From assembly GCA_013820975.1 (NCBI GenBank), contig JACDHQ010000203.1, positions 1 to 5,185 on the forward strand: DNA of 5,185 nucleotides, in the 5' to 3' direction. Under the pieces are notes generated by a model. The model did not search any database. It was not told the DNA's origin and worked only from the letters and a program-made list of their open reading frames with translations. Below, piece by piece: positions 1 through 5,013 of this stretch. The position numbers were made by a program, and so were the translations under genes. Each line of letters begins with the position of its first letter. Within the stretch, counting starts at the first letter, position 1. The DNA is from Gemmatimonadaceae bacterium (GTDB lineage: Bacteria; Gemmatimonadota; Gemmatimonadetes; Gemmatimonadales; Gemmatimonadaceae).

Positions 1-639
1 GATGTAGGCGAGGGCGGCGACGGCGCTGTCGAGCGCGGGGATGAAGGTGCCGGTGTCGGCGACGAACGACCAGTTGGCCACGGCGCGCCGCCCCGGGTTG
101 GCGCGCACGTCGGCGATCACCCACTGCGTGGCCTCGACGATCCCCTGGATCGTGCCGCGCATGCGCTTGCACTCCACCATCTTGACGTCGACGATCTCGA
201 CCTCGGGCGCGACGCCGAGCGTCAGTCCACCGACCGCACCGGCGACGGCCGTCCCGTGCGCGTTGCAGATCGGCGCATCACCGGGAAACGCGCTGAAGCC
301 GCGCCGCACGCGCCCCGCGAGCTCGGGATGGTCGCCGCTGATGCCGCCATCGAAGACGTAGACCGTCACGCCGGCACCGCTGCCGCGCCGCTGGTAGCGA
401 TTGTCGAGCTGCGGTCCGCGCTGGTCGATGCGATCGAGCGCGAGGGAGATGGTGGACGACTCGAAGATCGATACCGCGCGCGACGGCACGGCCGTCGCCC
501 ATGCCGTCGCTGCGGCGCCTGCCGCGGCGACCCTGCTGGTCGTCGCGGCGCCGGTTGCAGACGTCGCAGGAACACATCCGCCGAGCGCGATGCCGAGCGT
601 GATGGCCGATGTCAGCGTAACGATCCTGGTGTGGCGCAT
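1..639 (-). CDS. S8 (subtilisin/proteinase K-like) serine peptidase, predicted lipoprotein, 3' end outside window
   Basis: An open frame of 213 codons starts at ATG 639 and runs off the left edge. Residues 1-21 form a short basic and hydrophobic signal ending in a lipobox (L-G-G-Cys22), so the product is probably lipid-anchored outside the inner membrane. After a low-complexity Ala/Thr/Gly stretch comes LDRIDQR (residues 68-74), the entry motif of proteinase K-type subtilases. VYVFDGGI carries the presumed catalytic Asp97, and CNAHGTAVAGAVGG carries the catalytic His128; Cys125 and Cys157 match cysteines usual in this subfamily. The catalytic Ser would lie beyond the window. Oddities are Asp-Gly-Gly where Asp-Ser/Thr-Gly is usual, HGTA instead of HGTH, and no room for an I9 inhibitor propeptide. 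An in-frame TGA at 658-660 and AGGA at 647-650 (7-nt spacing) support this start. Substrate is unknown. Activity is likely but unproven because of the altered motifs. Confidence 0.88.
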   Translation of the reverse strand, partial: MRHTRIVTLTSAITLGIALGGCVPATSATGAATTSRVAAAGAAATAWATAVPSRAVSIFESSTISLALDRIDQRGPQLDNRYQRRGSGAGVTVYVFDGGISGDHPELAGRVRRGFSAFPGDAPICNAHGTAVAGAVGGLTLGVAPEVEIVDVKMVECKRMRGTIQGIVEATQWVIADVRANPGRRAVANWSFVADTGTFIPALDSAVAALAYI

Positions 640-677
640 GAGGGCATCCTGAAGTCGTCACTCATGCAGTAGGACAA

Positions 678-700
678 GTTTCGCGCCGTGGGCGCGAAAC
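678..700. other. Perfect 10-bp inverted repeat (hairpin) upstream of the peptidase gene
   Basis: Arms 678-687 (GTTTCGCGCC) and 691-700 (GGCGCGAAAC) are fully complementary around a 3-base loop GTG. It lies about 40-60 nt upstream of the peptidase start, between that gene and the heptamer array. Neither strand shows a T-run after it, so it does not look like a factor-independent terminator. It could be an operator or a 5'-leader hairpin; the sequence does not decide. Confidence 0.6.
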
Positions 701-760
701 GCTATCAGCTATCAGCTATCAGCTATCAGCTATCAGCTATCAGCTATCAGCTATCAGCTA
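701..760 (+). repeat. Heptanucleotide tandem repeat, unit GCTATCA, 8 perfect copies plus 4 nt
   Basis: Eight uninterrupted identical copies of GCTATCA occupy 701-756, followed by GCTA at 757-760. The array begins directly after the hairpin at 678-700 and ends at the A-rich side of the leftward terminator. It sits about 60-120 nt upstream of the peptidase start, where that gene's promoter would be expected. Perfect identity of all units implies recent slippage expansion, so copy number may vary between cells. The translation it gives (repeating Ser-Tyr-Gln-Leu-Ser-Ala-Ile) is an artefact of the repeat. Confidence 0.95.
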
Positions 761-799
761 AAAAGGAAAGCGCCGGGTCCGCTGCGCGGAACCGGCGCT
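760..799 (-). terminator. Factor-independent terminator, leftward
   Basis: Arms 769-782 and 786-799 pair over 14 positions with one mismatch and a 3-base loop. Read on the minus strand, the hairpin is followed at once by TTTCCTTTTT (760-769), a broken T-tract. Read on the plus strand, nothing T-rich follows, so it works in one direction. It would end transcripts from the small gene at 980-1285 and insulate the peptidase gene beyond it. Confidence 0.75.
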
Positions 800-801
800 A
801 T

Positions 802-912
802 TCATGTGGCGACTTCGTGGTTGCACGTGTGAATACGGCGTGCGAACGCCGCGAGTGCGGCCGCGTACGTCGTGCACACCACGTCGGCCGGTGTCCCGTT
901 GACCGAACTCAG
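802..912 (-). other. Possible 36-codon frame or gene remnant just before the terminator
   Basis: A minus-strand frame from CTG 912 to TGA 802 has strong G/C preference at third positions and ends 3 nt before the terminator hairpin. The predicted peptide begins SSVNGTPADVV and ends CNHEVAT, with two Cys and two His. GAAGG (919-923) lies 6 nt before the CTG, but there is no ATG and no usable early GTG or TTG, and an in-frame TGA lies just upstream. It may be a short gene with a rare start, the tail of a decayed gene, or chance. I recognise no family. The rest of 800-953 holds only a 6-bp inverted repeat (924-929 with 937-942). Confidence 0.25.
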
Positions 913-940
913 GTGATGCCTTCACGCGCCGCAAGCGCGC

Positions 941-974
941 GTCCGAACAAGCCGATAGCTGCTAGCTGATAGCT
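941..974 (-). repeat. Heptamer-type repeat with shared 12-base tail, copy after the small gene
   Basis: On the minus strand, AGCTATC (974-968), a degenerate AGCTAGC (967-961) and AGCTATC (960-954) follow 5 nt after the stop of the gene at 980-1285. They run on through GGCTTGTTCGGAC to 941. The block AGCTATCGGCTTGTTCGGAC here and its counterpart at 4108-4127 agree at 18 of 20 positions. This identifies a dispersed composite repeat rather than independent microsatellites. Confidence 0.85.
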
Positions 975-979
975 GCTTC

Positions 980-1285
980 TTATCTCTGATCCGAGCTCTT
1001 CACCGGCTTGCCGCCCGCGCCGCCGTAGCCGGAACGATGCTCGCGATCGTGGCCGCCGTCGTTGGCATTGATGCCCTCGGTGGCTTCTGAGCCGGCGCCG
1101 GTGGACTCGCTCTCCTGCTCGCCGCGCGTGCGGCCGGCGTTGGGTGACTGCTTCGCCCGATCGGCCTTGTCGTCCGTCGCCTCGGCGTTCATCGGCGACT
1201 CCTTCGCGCGCCCCGGCTCCGGCGCCCCGATCGTCGTTCCCTGTCCATCTCCGAGCCCTTCCGGCTTGCGATCGCTGGTGGCCAT
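980..1285 (-). CDS. Small hydrophilic Gly-rich protein, hydrophilin-like, function unknown
   Basis: This encodes 101 residues starting MATSDRKPEG. The start at 1285 is preferred over the in-frame ATG at 1297 because GAGG (1292-1295) lies 6 nt before it and nothing similar precedes 1297. Third codon positions are mostly G or C, unlike the shadow frames, which supports real coding. The product has about 18 Gly, no Cys, Trp or Phe, a single Tyr, and almost no aliphatic residues. It has no signal peptide or membrane segment and should be largely disordered and cytoplasmic. That composition fits hydrophilin-type desiccation or osmotic-stress proteins, but no family motif is visible, so the role is inference. 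It is transcribed away from the VIT-VWA gene and probably ends at the terminator 760-799. Confidence 0.68.
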   Translation of the reverse strand: MATSDRKPEGLGDGQGTTIGAPEPGRAKESPMNAEATDDKADRAKQSPNAGRTRGEQESESTGAGSEATEGINANDGGHDREHRSGYGGAGGKPVKSSDQR

Positions 1286-1374
1286 CCGACGCCTCATTGA
1301 AATGTTGAGTGACCGGGTAGTTCATGGAGCGTACCAGAAGGGCTCGAGCGGCGGATGAGGGTCGGTGACGGCGC

Positions 1375-1490
1375 GGCACCGTGAACGGCAGAGCCGGGTC
1401 GCGGAGCAAGTGGCGGTTTGGCACCGTGAAACGACAATGTCGGGTCTGCCGCGGGGCTAGGAGGAGGGGCGCCACCGTGAGACGACAGGA
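1375..1490. repeat. Three imperfect repeats with GGCACCGTGAA core
   Basis: Units begin at 1375, 1420 and about 1471, spaced 45 and 51 nt apart. The first two share GGCACCGTGAA at the left and GGGTC at the right. The third keeps CCACCGTGA and ACGACAGG but then diverges. Between the shared ends of units one and two is a small inverted repeat: CGGC-AGA-GCCG (1386-1396) in the first and CGAC-AAT-GTCG (1432-1442) in the second. The paired change keeps the four-base stem. Confidence 0.65.
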
Positions 1491-1546
1491 CGCAACCTGC
1501 GCGAGGACGGAACGACGGAACGAACCACGGCGGGCGCGACCGTTCA

Positions 1547-1712
1547 GGTACCGATTCCCGCCGACTCTGACCCCACGTGTTTCCCGCGTCGTTACCGCAC
1601 CCCTCATCCCTCATCCCTTTCCCGCCAACCGGGTACCGATTCCCGCCGACTCTGACCCCACGTCGTTTCCCGCGTCCTTCCCGCACCCCGCACCCCTCAT
1701 CCCGCCCCGCCC
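1547..1712. repeat. About 80-bp direct duplication, REP-like core GACTCTGACCCC
   Basis: Positions 1547-1578 and 1632-1663 are identical over 32 bases, starting GGTACCGATTCCC and ending GACTCTGACCCCACGT. After a one-base insertion in copy two, the similarity continues through GTTTCCCGCGTC and into C-rich tails with CTCATCCC motifs, to about 1626 and 1712. From memory, GACTCTGACCCC resembles cores of REP-type elements mobilised by REP-associated transposases (RAYT/IS200-like). No transposase is present here, so that link is only suggestive. Confidence 0.8.
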
Positions 1713-1770
1713 CACTCTGCCGTGTGCAAGATCCAATGCCCGAGGGCGTCTCCAGTGCATACCCGCACTC

Positions 1771-1774
1771 GGAG
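1771..1774 (+). promoter_or_regulatory. Ribosome binding site fixing the VIT-VWA start
   Basis: GGAG lies 6 nt upstream of ATG 1781. Earlier in-frame starts (1577 and ATG 1736) have no such site and would place a Pro/Arg-rich stretch in front of a perfect signal peptide, so 1781 is the start. Confidence 0.75.
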
Positions 1775-1780
1775 CTCGTC

Positions 1781-4084
1781 ATGCGCCACCTCCTCTTCGC
1801 CATCGCCCTCCTCCTTCCCGCGGCCGTTCAGGCCCAGGGCTGGGTCGTTCCACGATGCGGGCCCGTTCCGCAACCCAGGCCGGGGATCCGGCCGGCAGTC
1901 GAGTGCCTCCCGGCCCAGGTCGTCCGGACCGGCAGCGAGGTGAAGGCGGAGCTGCGCGGCCGGGTCATCCACTTCGAGATCGAGGAGCGATTCGTCAACC
2001 GAGGCTCCACCCTCGGCGAGGCGGACTACTACTTCCCGCTGCCGCGCAACGCCGCGTTCCAGGATCTCAAGCTCTCGATCGACGGCGAGATGGTGGCCGG
2101 CGAGACGATGAGCGCCGAGCAGGCGCGGAGCGTCTATGAAGCGATCGTGCGGCAGCAGCGCGATCCGGCGCTCGTCGAGTGGATGGGCCACGGACTCCTC
2201 CGGCTGCGGATCTTCCCGTTCACCGCGGGTGAGGAGCGGAAGGTCGTCGTGCGACTGCAGGCGGTCGCCGTCCGCGAGGGCGACGCCGTGCGCATCGACT
2301 ACGCACGCGGAACCCGGCTCGGCGGTACCGACGCGCCCGTGCCGATGCCGATGCCGATGCCGATGCCGGCGCGCAATGCGCGTGATGCCGAGGTGAGCCG
2401 TCCCGACGTCCGCGACCGGCAGGCGCCGGTTGCGTTCACGCTATCGTATCCCGCCGGGAGCGAATATGGACGCCCCTACTCGCCGACGCACGAGCTGGAC
2501 GTCAGCGAGCGCGGCGGGCTGCGACGCGTGTCGGTGCAGGGACGCGGCGGCGACGTGACGATCCTGCTCCCCTCGCGTCGCGGCACCACGGCGTCGATGA
2601 CGCTGCTCGCGCACGCTCCGGCGGGTGAGGACGGCTTTGCACTTCTGACGGTCGCGCCGCCGGCGATGCGCGAGTCGCGCCGCACGCCGCGCGACTTCAC
2701 GTTTGTGGTGGACGTCTCGGGCTCGATGAGCGGGCGCAAGCTCGTGCAGGCGAAGGCGGCGGGCCGCCAGGTGCTGGGCACGCTGCGGGCCGACGACCGT
2801 TTTCGCATCATCGACTTCTCGAGCGATGCACGCAGCTTCCGCGACGCGTTCGTCGCGGCGACCCCGGCCAACGTTCGCGCAGGCGAGCGCTACATCGATG
2901 GGCTCGATGCCGAGGGGGGAACGAACATCTCGGGTGCGCTCGAGGACGCGCTGCGCAATGCCCCTGCCGCGGGGCGGCTTGGCGTGGTGCTGTTCCTCAC
3001 CGACGGTGCGCCGACCGCGGGCGAGCGCAATCCGACGCGCATCGCGGAGCGGGCGGCCCGCATCCGTCAGGGACGGCGTGTCTTCACCTTTGGCGTCGGC
3101 GCCGACGTGAACGCCGTGCTCGTCGAACAGCTCGCGCTCGAAGCAGGCGGCACTGCGCACTTCGTCCGGCCCGAGGAATCGGTGGAACATGCCGTCTCGC
3201 TCGTCGCGAGCCAGCTCGTCGATCCCGTGCTGACCGACGTGCGCATCACCGCTGAGGGAGTGCGCCTCGCGCGGATGCATCCCGTGCAGCCGCTCGACAT
3301 CTTCGCCGGGCAGGATCTCGTCGTCCTCTCCCGCTACACCGGGAGCGGGCGTGGCCGGATCGTCGTCCAGGGAACCTCGCCCGACGGCCCGGTGCGCTGG
3401 GTGCAGGAAGTGAACTTTCCGGCGCGTGAGCGTGAGAACGCCTTCGTGGCGCGCCTCTGGGCCACGCAGCGCGTGGGGTGGCTGAGCGCCGAGAAGCGGA
3501 AGAGCGGGTCCGCGGAGCTCGACAGCGAGATCCGCCAGCTTGGCGAACGGTTCGGGATTCCGACCGAGTTCACGTCATACCTGGTGCTCGAGCCGGGGAT
3601 GGTGGTGACCGGGGTTGCCGGCGGTGCGGCCGGCCGTGTCGCCGGGACCGTCACCCCGCGCGGGGGGCGAGACCAGTCACTCCAGGGTGCTCCGCCGCCC
3701 GCAGCGACCGCAGCAGCCGCGCAGTTCGAGTCGGCACGCCGCGACGCCGCGCTTCGTTCGGCCCGCACCGTGGACATGGCGATGCAGGAGACGTCGCAAT
3801 CGGGCGTCGAGATGCGCAGCGCGATGGGCCGGTCGTTCCGGCGCGATGCCGATGCCCGCTGGACGGACGCACAGTTCGCCGCTGGTGTGCCGACGGTCCA
3901 GGTGGCACCATACTCCGAGGCGTACTTCGCGCTGCTTCGCGAACTGCCCGCGCTCCAGGAGGCACTGTCCCTCGGCGAGCGGGTGCTGGTTGCCGGGCGG
4001 GGAGTGGCGCTCGAGGTGGCCGAGGGTGGCCGCAGCACGCTCTCGCGTGCTGAGCTGAGTCGGGTGATAGAAGGGCTGCGCTAA
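1781..4084 (+). CDS. Exported VIT and VWA domain protein
   Basis: Complete, 767 residues. A Sec signal peptide (MRHLLF, hydrophobic core, cleavage likely after AVQA18) sends it out of the cytoplasm. Residues about 45-165 form a VIT (inter-alpha-trypsin inhibitor) domain, seen in ADYYFPLPRNAAF and FTAGEERKVVVRLQ. A PMPMPMPM stretch (188-195) lies in the linker. Residues about 303-490 form a von Willebrand A domain with a complete MIDAS metal site: DVSGSMS (Asp311, Ser313, Ser315), Thr381 in GGTNI and Asp408 in LTDGAP. The family's C-terminal block follows (LWATQRVGWL; FTSYLVLE near 597-604), then a low-complexity Gly/Ala/Pro linker and a second conserved block (YSEAYFALLRELP). The mature protein has only two Cys (26 and 42), which could form a disulfide. 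No membrane anchor or sorting signal is seen. Bacterial relatives probably mediate metal-dependent protein-protein contacts; the partner is unknown. No promoter or clear terminator was found. Confidence 0.95.
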   Translation: MRHLLFAIALLLPAAVQAQGWVVPRCGPVPQPRPGIRPAVECLPAQVVRTGSEVKAELRGRVIHFEIEERFVNRGSTLGEADYYFPLPRNAAFQDLKLSIDGEMVAGETMSAEQARSVYEAIVRQQRDPALVEWMGHGLLRLRIFPFTAGEERKVVVRLQAVAVREGDAVRIDYARGTRLGGTDAPVPMPMPMPMPARNARDAEVSRPDVRDRQAPVAFTLSYPAGSEYGRPYSPTHELDVSERGGLRRVSVQGRGGDVTILLPSRRGTTASMTLLAHAPAGEDGFALLTVAPPAMRESRRTPRDFTFVVDVSGSMSGRKLVQAKAAGRQVLGTLRADDRFRIIDFSSDARSFRDAFVAATPANVRAGERYIDGLDAEGGTNISGALEDALRNAPAAGRLGVVLFLTDGAPTAGERNPTRIAERAARIRQGRRVFTFGVGADVNAVLVEQLALEAGGTAHFVRPEESVEHAVSLVASQLVDPVLTDVRITAEGVRLARMHPVQPLDIFAGQDLVVLSRYTGSGRGRIVVQGTSPDGPVRWVQEVNFPARERENAFVARLWATQRVGWLSAEKRKSGSAELDSEIRQLGERFGIPTEFTSYLVLEPGMVVTGVAGGAAGRVAGTVTPRGGRDQSLQGAPPPAATAAAAQFESARRDAALRSARTVDMAMQETSQSGVEMRSAMGRSFRRDADARWTDAQFAAGVPTVQVAPYSEAYFALLRELPALQEALSLGERVLVAGRGVALEVAEGGRSTLSRAELSRVIEGLR
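2342..2365 (+). repeat. In-frame CCGATG hexamer repeat, 4 copies
   Basis: Four perfect CCGATG copies encode Pro-Met four times in the linker between the VIT and VWA domains. Gain or loss of units keeps the frame, so linker length can change without breaking the protein. Confidence 0.9.
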
Positions 4085-4087
4085 AGA

Positions 4088-4132
4088 GCTATCGGCTATC
4101 GGCTATCGGCTATCAGCTTGTTCGGACTTGCG
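4088..4132 (+). repeat. Heptamer-type repeat with shared 12-base tail, copy after the VIT-VWA gene
   Basis: Starting 3 nt after the VIT-VWA stop, GCTATCG occurs three times (4088-4108), then GCTATCA (4109-4115), then GCTTGTTCGGAC (4116-4127) and TTGCG (4128-4132). The same tail follows the heptamers after the small gene, where six extra bases (GCGCGC) precede TTGCG. Orientation relative to the preceding gene is the same at both places. No hairpin plus T-run is seen, so this is not a standard terminator. Confidence 0.88.
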
Positions 4133-4167
4133 TTTCATTGAACTACGGAACGACGGCGCTCTTATAC

Positions 4168-4473
4168 GGTGGTGCACCGCCAGGCGGTCCGACAGGGATC
4201 TCCAGCAGTTCAGTAATCGGTGGTGCACCGCCACGCGGCCGGACACGGATCTCGAGCAGTTCAGTAATCGGTGGTGCACCGCCACGCGGTCCGACACAGA
4301 TCTCAAGCAGTTCAGTGATCGGTGGTGCAGCGCCACGCGGTCCGACAGGGATCTCCAGCAGTTCAGTAATCGGTGGTGCACCGCCACGCGGCCGGACACG
4401 GATCTCGAGCAGTTCAGTAATCGGTGGTGCACCGCCACGCGGCCGGACACGGATCTCGAGCAGTTTAGTAATG
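4168..4473 (+). repeat. Six tandem 51-bp units upstream of the sigma factor gene
   Basis: Units start at 4168, 4219, 4270, 4321, 4372 and 4423, with no spacer between them. Units 2 and 5 are identical; unit 6 differs from them at two positions; unit 3 is the most distinct. Five of six carry GGTGGTGCACCGCC, a 14-base near-palindrome with one T/G exception; unit 4 has GCAGCG in it. Unit order by type is A-B-C-A-B-B, suggesting block duplication. The length is a multiple of three and several frames stay open, but codons such as ACA, TCA, AGT, GTA and TTA are unlike the G/C-ending codons of the neighbouring genes, and variation includes many amino-acid changes. I read it as non-coding or regulatory DNA. 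The only other content of 4133-4167 is a weak promoter-like patch. Confidence 0.92.
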
Positions 4474-4500
4474 GGTGCCCGCTTCGCCTCTATCCATGCA

Positions 4501-5013
4501 ATGACTATCGAGCAGTTGTTCAACGAACATTACTCGAGCCTCGTCCGGTACCTGACCCGGCGGCTTGGGGACCGCGACTGGGCGGAGGAGATCGCGCAGG
4601 AGACGTTCGTGCGCGCGCTGCGGCAGGGGGAGCTCACGAGCGCGCGGTCATGGCTCTACGCCGTCGCGACCAACCTGGTGCGGGACGAGATGCGAAAGGA
4701 CGCCCGCCGCCGCGCGCGGCTCGAGCAGCTCGTGGCGGATGCGCGGGCGCTGGAGGAGGACATCGTTCCGCTGCCGGTGGACCGCGGCGACGACAACGTG
4801 ATGGCGCGCGCGGCGCTGGAGCAGCTCACCGAGCGAGACCGCGAGGCGCTGCTGATGCGCGAGGAAGGGCTGGACTACGGGGAGATCGCGGCGGCGCTGG
4901 AGCTGTCGATCGGATCGGTGGGAACGACGCTGTCGCGCGCGCGCCGGCGGCTGGTCGAGGCATACGAGACGTTGCGCGCGGGCGCAGGAGGTGGGTCCGA
5001 TGTGGCATCCTGA
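4501..5013 (+). CDS. ECF-type RNA polymerase sigma factor (sigma-70 family)
   Basis: The product has 170 residues, a normal ECF length. Region 2 spans about residues 5-70: LFNEHYSSLVRYL, then WAEEIAQETFVRAL (-10 recognition and core binding), then SWLYAVATNLVRDEMRK. Region 4 spans about 102-155, with LTERDREALLMREEGLDYGEIAAAL and SIGSVGTTLSRARRRL forming the helix-turn-helix that reads the -35 element. There is no region 3 or extra C-terminal domain. It directs polymerase to a stress or envelope regulon and should be held inactive by the overlapping anti-sigma product. The start at 4501 fits the family's N-terminus, but no Shine-Dalgarno site precedes it. An in-frame ATG at 4471, created in the last repeat unit, would add ten residues (MGARFASIHA). 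The frame is open through the whole 51-bp array, so the exact start is uncertain. Confidence 0.93.
   Translation: MTIEQLFNEHYSSLVRYLTRRLGDRDWAEEIAQETFVRALRQGELTSARSWLYAVATNLVRDEMRKDARRRARLEQLVADARALEEDIVPLPVDRGDDNVMARAALEQLTERDREALLMREEGLDYGEIAAALELSIGSVGTTLSRARRRLVEAYETLRAGAGGGSDVAS
4986..4991 (+). promoter_or_regulatory. Strong ribosome binding site inside the sigma gene
   Basis: AGGAGG lies 8 nt upstream of ATG 5000 and within the last codons of the sigma gene. It sets the anti-sigma start and allows translation coupled to the upstream gene. Confidence 0.85.

Larger units (their letters stand above)
1286..1780. other. 495-bp divergent intergenic region, repeat-rich, no convincing gene
   Basis: The region separates the small minus-strand gene from the plus-strand VIT-VWA gene, so both promoters should lie here. 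I could not pick out convincing -35/-10 pairs. Frames that stay open across it are rich in Pro, Arg, His and Ser and lack coding-type third positions. The identifiable content is two repeat families: imperfect units at 1375-1490 and an 80-bp direct duplication at 1547-1712. Confidence 0.7.

Noticed and set aside
256..672. Plus-strand and other minus-strand frames across 1-672
   Set aside because: They are Arg/Ala-rich shadows of the S8 peptidase frame, which alone carries family motifs.
688..969. 93-residue plus-strand frame including the heptamer array
   Set aside because: Its N-terminus is the translation of a microsatellite and the remainder crosses the terminator hairpin; no family features.
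909..1607. 232-residue minus-strand frame over the small gene and the intergenic repeats
   Set aside because: Very Arg-rich, lacks third-position bias, and overlaps the better-supported 101-residue gene in another frame.
1577..1780. N-terminal extension of the VIT-VWA protein
   Set aside because: The 68 extra residues are Pro/Arg/Ser translation of the REP-like repeat, and the signal peptide with its own ribosome site begins at 1781.
4088..4132. Terminator after the VIT-VWA gene
   Set aside because: The heptamers give no stable stem followed by a T-tract.
4138..4170. Promoter before the 51-bp array (TTGAAC...TATACG, or ECF-type GGAAC at 4147)
   Set aside because: Spacing of 19 nt for the first and no clear -10 partner for the second; too weak to call, though autoregulation by the sigma factor would be plausible.
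4138..4470. 17-residue protein repeat fused to the sigma factor N-terminus
   Set aside because: Codons are unlike the neighbouring genes, unit differences are often amino-acid changing, and other frames on both strands are equally open; a non-coding repeat is simpler.
4168..4473. CRISPR array
   Set aside because: Units are directly tandem with no unique spacers and no cas genes nearby.
4103..4523. Minus-strand frames across the 51-bp array
   Set aside because: They arise because a period divisible by three keeps frames open; no start context or family similarity.
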